Part shown: positions 33,546-62,116 of the stretch, piece by piece
Layout: each line of letters starts with the position of its first letter
How positions within the stretch are numbered: the stretch's first letter is position 1
Assembly: GCA_004026145.2 (NCBI GenBank)
Contig: CP034992.1
Location: 13,304,782 to 13,368,781 of the forward strand
Length of the DNA stretch: 64,000 bases
Direction of reading: 5' to 3'
Source: Takifugu bimaculatus
Taxonomy: Eukaryota; Chordata; Actinopteri; Tetraodontiformes; Tetraodontidae
Made by a program: the position numbers and the translations under genes
The notes under the pieces: model-generated
Seen by the model: the letters and a program-made list of their open reading frames with translations, nothing else
Databases searched by the model: none
Told to the model about the DNA's origin: nothing

Positions 33546-36500
33546 GTAAGAGAACCTTTGGATTTATCCATAATGGCAAAAGAAAGCTCTTTTTTAAAAT
33601 TATTATTCAGAAAAAAGAATTCGTAGTACGCAGTTAAATTTAATTAAAAACCATTGGGTTAAATGCAAATGCGGATATAATACAATAAAATTGGATTCAC
33701 TACATTTTTAGCTGAACACATATCTTTAGTTTTAATTTTTATTATACACAAATCAACTCAATCTGTGTAAATATATATATTAAAGCCACCCCAGTGTATT
33801 AAAGAGTAAACAAAGCTTCAGAAGTGCAAGAAAACAGAAACTAGCTTTAAAGTACAATATATGAGCAGAGAAAAAAACTACATTTAAAGCAAACAAAACA
33901 AAAACAAAAATTAATGAGACAAATAAAAGTGGCCTTTCAGTCTGGGAGTTTGAACCACTTACGTTGATAACTAACACAGATTTCAATGTTTTTTTCAGCA
34001 TGTGTATCAATAACGTATGGATAAATTCTTAAATGTTTAGCCATTTTCTCAACAGACATCTAAATAATAACAAATGAGGAAGAAATTGTGGACAGAAACA
34101 AACAGGATTTGTGATATTACGCTGCAAAGTCCTACTAAGCAGATTATTCACCCGTGAGGATTTGAGCTACATGGATATGTATGCAAGCTAATTTTATAAT
34201 GAAATGCCACCCCGGGCTGCACCTGCTCTGTTTCTCTGCTGTTAGCTCAGGAGAAGCTATACCTCATGCTTTTGTTTCGACAGAACCTAGGCCATGATTT
34301 CCCAAATTTCTACATATTACTGTCCTTTATTGTAACATATCGCAACTTGGATCTGGTCTTCATGTTTGATTAAAGCTATTTTTATCAATTACCGATTATA
34401 CTATTTGTTTATATTATTAATCGATTCTTGTTAGGGTAAAAAAATCAGAGAATTGCCTGAGTAGATGCTAAATTGTAGAGCGCTAGCTTCTCCTATGTGG
34501 TGATTTCATGCAGAGTTAAATCACTGCCAGTCAGTCAACTGGTTTTACAGAATGTTGTCTGTCTGGTTGGTCCATGTAGGAAGAATAACCTGTTAATGTT
34601 TCTGCTTGTTTGCTGTAACTTACTGTCTGGTTTAATCTGGCACCACTCTATAACCCTCCAAATTGTTGCATATAGACAGATCCATACGGCTGGGAATTTA
34701 AATATGACAGCCTGTCAGTGAGGCCTGGAAAGTCAGAAAAGGCACTTTCACACCGCAGTGACACAGATCACAATATTATATGTTTTTTTTCCCTTTTTGG
34801 TTGTTTAAAGAACCAGCAGTGTGAAGAAACAAACAGTTTGGGCTGCACTTTTTTTTTTTAAATTAACATGTGGAAATGATGTTCTGAAATAAAACAACCA
34901 GGCTGTACAACCAAACAATGTGTCTTTGGTAAAAACGACATGCCAAGCTCCCTAATAATAGATTTAGATGCAGATGGATAAATCTGGAAAGGATTAGGCT
35001 TTGTGTTGCTCTGATGCATTCCCTTATGCAGTATCAGCCCCCCTATCAACACAGTCCTTTTTCCTTGGTTGTGTTTTATTTTCACTTCAAGGTTGTGTTC
35101 ATATGGTGGAAAGGGTTCCCAGCTTCACCCACACCAGGGTGGTTGATAAATGGTAATAACCCACCCTGGAGATGTTTTTTCCACTTTTTAATCTCCATAT
35201 GTGCTCTGCCGCTTAGAAACAATCAGAACTATAGACAGTGAAGGTATGTCTCCTCATTTCCCGCTCCATCCTTCTTTCTTTACTCTGGGTGTTTACGGGG
35301 TCTGTTGTTGTTTGTCAGCAGCAGCTTCACCCATTTGTGTCGAAGCCAACAGAAGAACGACTAAATAACCTTCGCCCATTTGTGCCGACGTTGGTTGCTT
35401 TTTAGCACCGTCCCCACAAGTGCTTTCCCAAATGGTGGACACTTGCCCCTTTCTCAATCCAGATCTGAACAAATAGAACAATGTCTGCATGGTGAACACA
35501 CAGAAGGCCTCAGAGGAAAAAGCCTACAGCCATTTGCAGAGGGGTATTAATGACAATCGGAATACAATGTGCAGTGTTACTGGGAGTGGGTGGCTGGGTG
35601 GCAGAGCATATTGCATTGGACATGAGAAGTTAATTGAAAAGTTAGATTGTTACAGATGTAAATGCTATGCAGAGATTTAAAAGTCCCCTGAAATGCAGTT
35701 TATCTTCGCTGTGATCATGCTAATGTTCTGTGCATATTTATATGTCCTCTAAATCATGAGGCTTTAACAGATAAGCTCCCTCACCTCCTATTTGGACCAG
35801 TCAGGGGAGGAGCCGGGAGTGGCGTAGAACAGTGGGGTCTTTGTGTTCGCTGTCCCCAAGATTCTAAACATTATAGTTCTGTCCCTGGTAGCAAAACTTG
35901 AAGCTTTAAGGTCTGCATAAAACACTCTTTAAAACGGATCAGCCCAGTTTGTTGGTGCGAATTTGTGAGCCAGGTCCTCCAGCCTCACGGTGGTACAATC
36001 TGCGTCCATCTAATGTTTGTACGTGTCCGTCTGTGTGTGCGTGTACGTGCGCACATGTTTCTGTGTGTGTGAGGCCTGTGTGTCACACCAGAGCTCCAGT
36101 GACCCAAGGGCACTCATGTGAAACCCCTTTAATCCCTGTGCTCACAGTGTTGTGGGTTGGTGTGGGGGGAGATCTCCTTCTACAGCACAGTAATACTTGC
36201 CCTAATTTAAAGGAACACATATGATGATAACGATTCACAGTGTGATCTCCTCCGTTCCATACGGCCCATGATTGAAGCCGTTAATGATTCTGAATGCCTT
36301 TTGCTTTTTGACTGGTGCATTCTGTTGAGGTTTCACAGATTACGGCTTCAAACCACTCCTGTCACCACAAAATAGCCAAATCGGAATGGTTTATCCTCTA
36401 TGTCCTCTGGAATATTGCTGATTAAAATTATTTAGAATTTAGAAAAAAAAAGGTTTGCCTGGCACACTTGGCCTGTTTTGTATCAATCTTTCCCTCCTAA

Positions 36501-36904
36501 GCTGGATTTAAACAGAATTCTTGGACAGTGTTACAGTTCAAGGTAGGCCACAGCCTCCAGTGTGAAAATGGAACAATGACTGAATAAGGCTTTATGCTCA
36601 TGCTTGAGCTTGACATGTGATACTCATTTATCTTCCCAGTGACTCACTGAGGGAGCCAATAACCTCCACTTACCTCAGTGGGCATGTTGTTTGTTTACAA
36701 GACAACAACAATTAAGATTCAAGTTTGGTACAGTTTTGGTTTTTTTTGTACATGTGTGTAAAAGTTTGAAAAATCCCCTTTAAGAGGTGTTCGTGATCGT
36801 TGGTGTTGGTCTTGTGCGTACAGCTGGTATCAAACTGCAAATGTTTGCCTTCGCAAGGAGTGCATGTGGTGTGTGTTTTTGTCAATGTCTCCCTGGCTTT
36901 TTTT

Positions 36905-36905
<1 letters not shown>

Positions 36906-36937
<32 letters not shown>

Positions 36938-36950
36938 TGCATGCATGCAC
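36906..36950. repeat. (GT)n/(GCGT)n microsatellite
   Basis: TGTGTGTGTGTGCGTGCGTG followed by GCATGCATGCA. Confidence 0.9.
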
Positions 36951-37322
36951 TTTCTTGCCGTGTGAGCTGTTGGCTGTCCAGCCCTCCTCTCACTCTCAAC
37001 TCTGATTGTTTCCTGAGCGCTGTGCCAGATAGGAAGTAGGAGGAAGTTATTGGAGGAGCTGAAGAGAATTTAATAGGGCCAAACGCAGACACGGGAGGCA
37101 GAGGGGAGAGTTTTTGGTGAGCTCGTCTTCACATTTAAAGAGAAATTGGTGCATTTGCGGTACATGATTTTCTGTGCGTGTGGAAGAATCATCCACAGTT
37201 TTTTAATACCAGAGTAGCTTTTCTACCCCAAGACCTTAAAATGATTTTGTTTTGTAAATCTGTAATTTGACCTCTGCAAACAGCTGCTCCTTTTGCCACC
37301 AAGTCCTGTTGTTCCCTCTGTT

Positions 37323-37324
<2 letters not shown>

Positions 37325-37376
<52 letters not shown>
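37325..37376. repeat. (GT)n microsatellite
   Basis: About 26 GT units. Confidence 0.95.
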
Positions 37377-37377
<1 letters not shown>

Positions 37378-40300
37378 ATGAGGGGGAGGTGTCTTTGGGA
37401 CATCTGTGAGCGCACTTCAACCTTAACAAGCCCTGTGTTTTGTTTTTGGTTTTTTTCTTGTTATTTTAATAGTGCTTGTGGATTTGTCATTGTGTATAAT
37501 ATTGTTCTGTGGAGATGTGTTTAGCTCCCAGCTGAGCGGTGGGTGTTAGGGTTCATCTACCAGCAGGGTCTGTTCTGAGCCAAAAGGTCTCCCAACTCTT
37601 CCAGCGTATGTACTGCAAAAAAAACCCAAACTGAAGCATAAAAAACAAAATATTAATAATACTTTGACTTTTTAAAGCAAAATTTGGTAAATAAATGGAT
37701 AAATGCATAAACGGTAGGACAGAGAGATGATGGAGAGGCATGCGGACAGATTTGAGGGAAATCTGTTAACAATCTGCTCTGCAATGTGAGTCAGTACAAT
37801 TGAGTCATGGGAATGAGAGTGTACAGCTGTACAGATGGATGGAAGGAGAGAGAGACAGAGAAGGTCATTGTCACATATTCGGTGCGATAAGACCAAAAAC
37901 AGATGTGATAACATGGAATCATATTCAAGGGCCAGCTGGTTAAAAGTTTGTAAGGATGAAACCTTTGACGGATTGTTGCCAGGCATGCAATAATCGCAGA
38001 GCATGCTGTGTTTTCTCTAAGCACTGTGTAATGTTTAGCGTAGCATGGAACAAACTGGGATGAAAACATCTGATCTGGCCCTGGATATATAAGACCGGTG
38101 GCCGGCGCGACTGGATGTCCTGTAGCCATCCAGAATTTGGCAAAGAAGAAAGTTACACAATACCCATCTGAAGCCAGACTAAGAGGCTACACAAAGTAGC
38201 AACTTGCTAGTTAGTATTAGGTTGTAGTCTCATCAAAGGGCCAGTTCTGTGTTTATTCTTCACCACTGTAAATGAAGATTTCAATACAGGGAATATTGGT
38301 TATTTTTGCACCATTCAGAAATATAACACCTAGCCTTGTTTATGGTAATTAGTAAAATTGTAACTACCGGTACTTTGGACCACCTAGTGGAAATAGAGCC
38401 TTGTTGTTTGGTCAGTTTTTCTAGCAGTCTTAATAAACTGCAGATATTACCTGCTCAAAAAACCTTAGTTTGAGTCAATTCAGCTAAAGGGATTCAGCAA
38501 AGGAAGATTTCCATGACTCCTGCTATTCCTAAAACCCCCTGGGAAAATTTACACAAATGCGATCAAAACAGTGTCATGACATGTAATGTTTAAGGTTTCA
38601 GGTTTCTGTTTAGCGCCAAGCTCCAAATGTAACTACCGGTACTCTGTTTTGTACCACAACACATGTAGGTTTCTACATTTTTTTATCTGAGCATGGTTAA
38701 CCAGTTGAACTTTTAACAGTTAAGTAAATACCATAATCACCTTCCTGCAGTTTCTTTCCCAACATGCATGCAATGTAATTGCGTTAGACTAAACCTACAC
38801 ACCCACAGAAACAAATTTACAGTCAAACAAACAATGTTTAAATTTACCTAGTCTTTAGGAGCAAAGAAAAAAAAGCAAATTAGTTATTTCAAAACCACAC
38901 ACTAAACCCATCCAACTCAGATCCATCCATTTTTTGATTTATACTGGCAACAACATTATAGAGGTACTAAGCTCCCAATTATCCATGTAGACCATGAAAT
39001 AAAGGCCAGGTTTTACTCCCCAGTGTTTACTGACCCTTCTGACAAAATATTACATGCATTAATTTTAATTTGTCACAACAGTTTATAAATGAATCAGTCT
39101 GATATTGTTTTTAAAAAAGATTCCAAAGCACTGTCTGATGGTTATTATACAACCTGCTGCCTTCGTTGATATGGTTTATGGTGTAGATAGCAGAACACTT
39201 ATATTTAAAAAACTATATGCTATTGGGGGAGGTAAAGTGGGTAAAGTGGCTACATCAAGGAGAAACGGACCAGCGGCAGTCCTGCATGCAGCCAGTGTCA
39301 TTTTCTTTTCTCTTCTTTATTTTCTTATAAAGCAGAAACCCAAAGAGTATTTTCTGGAAACATGATGACGATGGCTGTCCACTTTTGGAGGACTGATGGT
39401 CTAGTGGGTTGCATTATATAATTGGGACAAACGACCTTTTTGTTAAGACTTTTGTGGGTGCATTGTAGTTGTGCACTGCTGGTTTGGACATGTGTGGTCA
39501 GCCGACACATGCCGTACCATGGCTGTCAGGCTGTGCGGTTTAGTCTAAGGATTCTTGCTATCTAGTCTTCAATATGACTAGGTTTGACTAACACTCCTTA
39601 CTTACCAGTGACTAGAAGAGAGACACTGCCAGTTGGATCTTGAAAATAGGAGACACTGACTCAAGTTGTCTTTGAATTCCGCTGCCTCAGTCAAAACTCA
39701 CCTGGATTGTCCATCTGTGTCTACAAAGATGACCTCATGTTTAGCTGAGAAACAGAACCTGGCACAATAAAAACACAATTGCGGCTTTTCTCCCCCCCAG
39801 ACTGATTAATGCAAAAGACCTGAATTTTATGCCATCCGCTGGTTGTTATGGAGAAACACACTGTATGAGAGGATTAGGGTTAGTGTTTCCTTCACTGTGC
39901 GGCACACTTCTACTAATACTTAGTTTGATGGAATCCCCCTCCTTTATATAAGCTACGCAGACAGCTTTCCTACATGTGGCCAGGAAGGATGACTGAGTCA
40001 GTGGAATCACGGGAATTTAAACATTTTACTGCACTCCAAGAAAAACAAAGGGACCTCGGTGCATTGTCAAAACCTCCAACAAGAGATAAGCTCCTGTGAT
40101 GTGATTGTCCTGTGATGTGAAGTCTGTGATGTGATTGCTTCATCCAGCGGGGAAATGTGGGAGTCTGGTGAATGCTGTTGTTCTGGTTTTGAGGTGTCAT
40201 TTATGTTGGTCAAGTACAGTAAACTACTTTGGAAGTTGGCCAGCATTGCATTATAATGGCATTCAACAAAAATACTGCAAATACGCTGCTGGCGAGTGTA

Positions 40301-43300
40301 CTCATTTTAAATGGACACTGGAAACAAAACACAACGAGGCAGCAGTGTAACACGAAAAACACAAGAATTGGTCTGAAGATCATCAATTCATGGACTCCTA
40401 ACTTGCTTTAAAGGATAAAATCTTATTCTGGAAAGCTTTCTTTCTGTTCATAGAGCTGGGAACTTGCTGGAAAAAAGTGGTCTTTTGGCTTTGGGATAAA
40501 AGCAGATGGTGAAAAGAAAGATCATATGAGTGAAAGATAATATACACAATTTTTTCGCTGCGTTAACTGGTTAATATCGTAAAATGTATTCTAAGGCCGT
40601 GCCGAAATTACCGTACTTGTTATTCCCTAGATAGAGAATTAATAGATAGACTTACATATCATCATCCTTCATTGTACAGGAGAATTTAAATATGACAGTC
40701 AATGTTATTATTAACTATATTATTCTATGGTAAATAGCATAGTGGTACGTCAAAAAGAGCCCCCCGCTGAGTTTATTGAATTTATTATTTATTATCATCA
40801 GTTAAAAAATGATATCAGAAATTACTTGGCATCCTGCATCTGATACATAGTTATGATGGATGCCACAGCTTCTCAGAGAGTTTACTGTCAGGGGCTGGGT
40901 TATAGGAGAACAACAGTAAAAAAGGAGGACTAACAAAATAACTCAAGCAATTGTTAAAGTTCTTCCTTGTTGGAGAGCTGCAGACCTTGCAGTTCTTCTC
41001 ATAGTAAAAACAGGGCGGTAACGGGGGAGGGGAGTAGCTTTTTGTCCAAAGGTTTATATCAGCAAGTCACTGCAGACTTTAATAACAATAATACAGTACC
41101 AGTGGGTCAAGCCCATTCACAATACCCATCCAGTGCACCACTGGGCCAGTATGTGCCATTATAGTGTTTTTTTTTTCTTTAGTTTTAGCCCAAATCACAT
41201 TGAAATAAAAAAAAACAAAAACAAAAACAAACATCTATTATCACATTAACCACATCAGACTTTACAAGAAAGATGCTAAGCATATAGGAACATGTTTATT
41301 ATAGTCTTAACTGAAAATGGAACTTGACATAGCAGAGCTAATCTCATCAATATGCTAACAGGTTTTCCTTGTCCACTGAGGAACTGGCAGTTAATCGCAT
41401 TCTGTTGGAACCGAGCAGAGTTCTGGAACATGCTGTTGATTCTCAGCACATAAAGCTTTCAGTGTAACTTTATGAAGTCGTTTACATTGTCCCGGATGTT
41501 CAATCCCGTGACACCAATAGAGGACGTATTGAAAAATGGCTTCGGTGACAATGCCCTGTCTCTAGTCTGAGCTCAGAGTGTCACAAAGCAACAGCGTGTT
41601 CACTGCTGATGTTGCATTTCAGCTGGAACAATCACACTGTTTTCCAGACCCCAAAGGGGACGCCTAAATTGGAAAACACCTCCCTCCCACCGCCTCAACT
41701 CTCACCACATGCATCCCCCCCTGCTCTCCAGCCAACCAACCCACCCGCCACCCACTCCTCCCCTGCACGCATCCCCTGGTCTCCTGTCCTTATTTGGGTA
41801 GAGACGTTCTGAGCTCAGTCTTGGGGAGGGGGCGAGGGAGGGCGTTGAGTTGACACAAGGGAGGCAGGAGGAGAAGCAGCGAGCACTCACAGCTCTTTCT
41901 TAATAAGGACATGTCTGGAATTCAGGCCCCGCTCTCGCTGAAGAGCCTGTCTTTTCACAGTACTTCTCTTGAGCACACTCTCATGAGCACTCATAGCTTC
42001 AGCGAGGTCATTGGATCAGAGTGTTTCACCGATCGACGCTTGCTGCTCTGTGTATCTGGCAGTGAGGCTCTTGTGTTTTCTCAGCTATAATTGGACAGAG
42101 ACAAAATAGTTTGCTCTCCCGCCTCCAAAATCTCCATATCATTCCTTAATAAAACTTTTTAGTTTGTCTGTGAGTCAACAATATGGCAGATCCTTCTGCA
42201 GATATCCCAACAGGCTAGACATTACATATGGCATCTAATTTCCACCTATCCTGTGGTTTTGTGAATTTACCAACATCGGCTTCCTTCCCATGGATGAGTT
42301 CTGTTGAGCACACAGTTCCACACCTCTGTGCCAAACCTTCTCTGTTGGCTTGGTCTGCTAAGGTTGTTATATTTTGAAAATTCACAACAAACCATGCGCT
42401 ACTGTTCCTACCAAAATGTACACCATATTTTTAGACCAATCTATGAAACATGGCACCACTGCGCTGATGCTACAGTGCTGGTGGTTCGCAGGTTCCTGAA
42501 ATTTCATATAACCATAGTTAATTTGGAATATTGTATAAATGTGAACAATACGACTGTTTTTCTTGTGCCATGTATTGAAGTCTCTCCAAAAAACCACATG
42601 TTCTTTTGAGAGAAATCTGGGAAATGATGTACAGCAATGCAGGCATTATACAGTTCATGACAAACATATTTTGAATGTGTCTAATCTCTATAGAAACCAG
42701 CAACAGAACCACAGAGAGCAAGTGTTTGCCAAAACAAACATATTAATGGCATGTGGCAGCAAAATAAGTGTTCAGTGTGGTTCTGCAAAATTCTGCAGTG
42801 TAAACGAAAACTGTTCAGTTGTACATCTTTTGATGAGTTATTGCAACTTATATGTCATTCATGCTGTTTAGAACTCGGCATTTAAGCTTTCAGAACCTGT
42901 AAATGTCAATGACTTCACTAATTTAATTTTCTGAATTGTATTCGGTGGAACATCATTGCCACAACTTTGCTTTGATCTCCTGTAATATCTGTTCAAATGG
43001 TGAAGGGAGGGAAAGGAAGCATGACTAATCCTGCTATTTCACCACTTTTCCCTGGTTCCCAGATGATTTGCTGTGACATCACATTCAGTCTTTCCAAACA
43101 CAAATGAACTGAAATAAGTCTGAGGGAGAATGGCCGCCCTCTTAGAGCACATTTTAAGCTAAAAATATTAGAGCAGCTAAATTAAAAATAAGCAGTTATT
43201 AACCCTTGATTTTAAAAACAATCTTTCATAGTACTGTTTTTCTCTAAATGTCTGAGGAATCACTGCAGCAGGAGTTGGAAGCATTGTAATTCACAGACTT

Positions 43301-45201
43301 CCACTGAAGAAACTAGACAATGCTGAAAAGACAGCTTGAAAAATACTTAAGATCTTTGGCTGCAGTCAGCCATAAGCAAACCACATTGGGACACATTTCC
43401 CAGACCACAAGAATTCTTTGAAGCCAGTGTTGATTATTGAGGTCTAGTTTATTTTATGGAATATCTTGAATCCATTTTAGACGGGAAAAGATATAGGAAA
43501 TTATGGTAATAATAAAAAATGGTAAGCAGTGTTTACCCACACAAGTTTGAGACTGCAAAATGGAAATGTCATCTGGCACCAACTGGGTGGCCTATGTATG
43601 AATAATTTGATTTGCATAAAGGCTAGGCCTCCTGTGCACCTACACAAGCTATTGTATTTATGTGTGGTGCTAAAGTAACCAGATGCACTTAAAGGTTACT
43701 GGTTTCGTCACAGACAATATATCACCTTCTTTGTCTGCAGGATGTTATTAATCCTGGACCAGAAGCATTGCATAAAGAATTTAAGACAAGGTCTAGTTGC
43801 TCTATGCCTCTTTGTGGGGTGAAATGATGAGAAGCCAGCCGTCGATGTACTCTGAGATCATCATTTTAAGACCACAAACAGGCATTTTTTCTTAAGTCCT
43901 CTGCATGCCAGGCTAATTTTCTGTTCACATGGATGTCACAAAAATAATATGCTGATGAGATTGAGGTTTGTAATTATATAGTGTAATAAGTCAAATGAAG
44001 GCTTGTTTTCTGAATTTTATGGAAGGAAAACTACACAGCTATTTGTCGTGCATTTGTTTGAGGGATGTACTAGCATTCACAACTGTAAATAGCAGTGGAG
44101 AAGTGTTAAAAAGCACCAGTTGTGGTGAAAACGAAAGAAACACTTTATTCAAATTAAAACTGAAGCATTTGTTATACTATATGTGTCTTAGTAATGGCCA
44201 TTCCTTGGCTTGAATCCTTAAAAAAACATCTCACAGATAGTTTCACTTTATGCTTTGGGAAACTAAGCTAAGACATTTTAGTGTAGTTATTGTGAGAAAA
44301 TTGTGCATCATTTGCTGGACTTTTGCCCTTGCACATTAATACAGACTTCACTTTGGGAGTATTTGCCCAAGGAAAATAGTATATGATTATCTGAAAGACA
44401 AATGACATACCCATGTGCATAATTCAAAAATGCTACAATTGTGTGGCTCGGTGATGCTTTTTAATGTTTCAAGGCAACAAAGAAGCTCTGTGGCTTTCTC
44501 TGCAGGAACATAATTCTCATAACTACTCATAACCACTCGCCTGTGGTTCATAATGAAGAAAACACCAAGAATCTCCCTTATACTTTAATTTGCCTGGGAA
44601 GAAATGCAATGACATGTTGGTTTTAAGCTTTATTGGAATTTACGCACAGTTATCATTGAAACTGGACTGTGAAGATATTGTGATATCTGCAGTGATCTGA
44701 GGGATTATTTTGGATACTGTTAAAGTTCCTTGCACATATGCACTCCAGGGGAGCTCTGGAACATCAGATCAGGAGTTCACACTCATATCTGATCACGCAT
44801 GCAGTGAGTTCTTGCAGGTACTCTTACAGAGCTGAGACACTAAACATCCTTTCTGTGCCTCCAACAGTTGCCTTGCTTAGTTCACCAAGCTGGAACTCAA
44901 CTGGAATCAGTTTAGAGATATAAGAATGCAGATACTTGTGTCTGTACATACAATTCCTACAATGTCGGGTAGGTCAGGGTTACCGTTCATGTGTAAAAGG
45001 CTAAGGTCTGCTATTCTGAAAAATGTGTGATTTCCTATTATGCCATGTTCTTCTTATTCTTGTTTTAACCCTCCCCTGCTCATCCCTGAAATACATGTTA
45101 TTGAATAAAACCAACTAAGCATGTTAAACCTTCTTCCCACAGATCTCCTACAGATCCTTTGATATTGGGGCTCAGGATTGGGCCCAGGGGGAGCCGCCAT
45201 C

Positions 45202-60854
<15,653 letters not shown>

Positions 60855-62116
60855 CAGCTCTTTGAGCAGGTTTTAGTAAAGCCTGACAAATGCGTGACAA
60901 CAATCTCTCTTGATCCAACTCAGCCATCCAGGAACAAAAGACACACACACAATCTTTTAGTACAAGCTAACATGGACACTTTATATGCTTTGAACAAAAG
61001 TCTTTCTCAAAATGGTTAAAAAAAAAGAAACGTAAATCTCAATGTGCTGACAGGCAACAAAAATTCTGAAGAACAACAATTTTGTATACTATCTATAATC
61101 ATGTGTTTAAGCATGCGTTACATGAAGTGGGTCACTTTCTTGAGTTAACTGTTGGAGCGTGAAACGTTTTATCGAGGGAACGAGAATGTTTTTAGGGTTG
61201 AAACGACTCCTTTGGTGCCCAAAGGACTACAAGAGGAGTGTATATCATAAGAATGGGGGAAAGAAAAGGACCACGGAGGGGGCAAATGCAGAGCCAGGTG
61301 GTTTTGGTACAGTTTGTAAGGAAAGCAAGTGCCTTTTCTCCAAAGAGTATATTATTGTCTGCCACTTTGGATCGCCTTCTTACTACCTCTTGTTTGTAAA
61401 TGGATAGAAAACACTACGTCACGTGTCTTGGCAAAAGTAAATTGGAAATAAAACCTCTGATTCAGATCTCTGGGGGGTTTTCTGGCAAAAGAGAGGAATG
61501 TTTAGATAAGTAATTTTCATGTAGCCAGTAGATTTACAAGCAAAATTGTCCCGAGTTTTACAATTCACATGTACAGTGAGATGGATTAATGTTTTACAGT
61601 ACTAGGTTGTTGTTGTTTTTTTTAATGTTACACATTTTTAAAATCAGGTCTTACAAGCAACTAACTATGACAATAGGGATGCTTTGTGCCATTGCTAGCC
61701 TGAAACAAAATCAGGGCTTTGCCATCCTTATGAGATCCCCTGTTATTTCTCTCTAGTGGAAGACGTGTGCTCAGTTGCACTTAAAAGATCAAAAAGGGGA
61801 GGGTGGGGGGGAAGCAACAGCAGTGCTTATTTTCTGCCTTGAGTTATGTAGCCTAATGAAATTAAAAATGAAAGTATCTGTACTGTGAGTCAGTGGATGC
61901 TAAAGGAATATGTGTTACATAGGAGTATTTTGGGGGAAGGGTGAACATAGTACTCAAGTAACAACACAGAGAATCACTGTTTCTTTTGTTTAAAAAAGAG
62001 ATTGTATGCTGTGAAGTCAGTTTCCTTCACTTTTCTCTGTAATGTTTAGAGAAGCTGCATTGAAATTTATGTATTTTGTGACATTATACATGAGCTCATT
62101 TGGAAATCAAATTAAA
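60855..62116 (+). other. tead3: tead3 3' UTR
   Basis: Follows the TAG. Possible polyadenylation signals are AATAAA at about 61447-61452 and ATTAAA at about 62111-62116. No TEAD3 coding remains. The 3' limit is inferred. Confidence 0.5.

Larger units (their letters stand above)
33546..45142. other. tead3 first intron (11.6 kb)
   Basis: No coding sequence. It contains microsatellites at 36906-36950 and 37325-37376, and a CCNCCC-rich pyrimidine stretch at 41675-41780. A palindromic ACTACCGGTACT motif occurs near 38365 and 38634. Large first introns of TEAD genes often hold enhancers, but none can be called from one sequence. Open frames here show no family features. Confidence 0.5.
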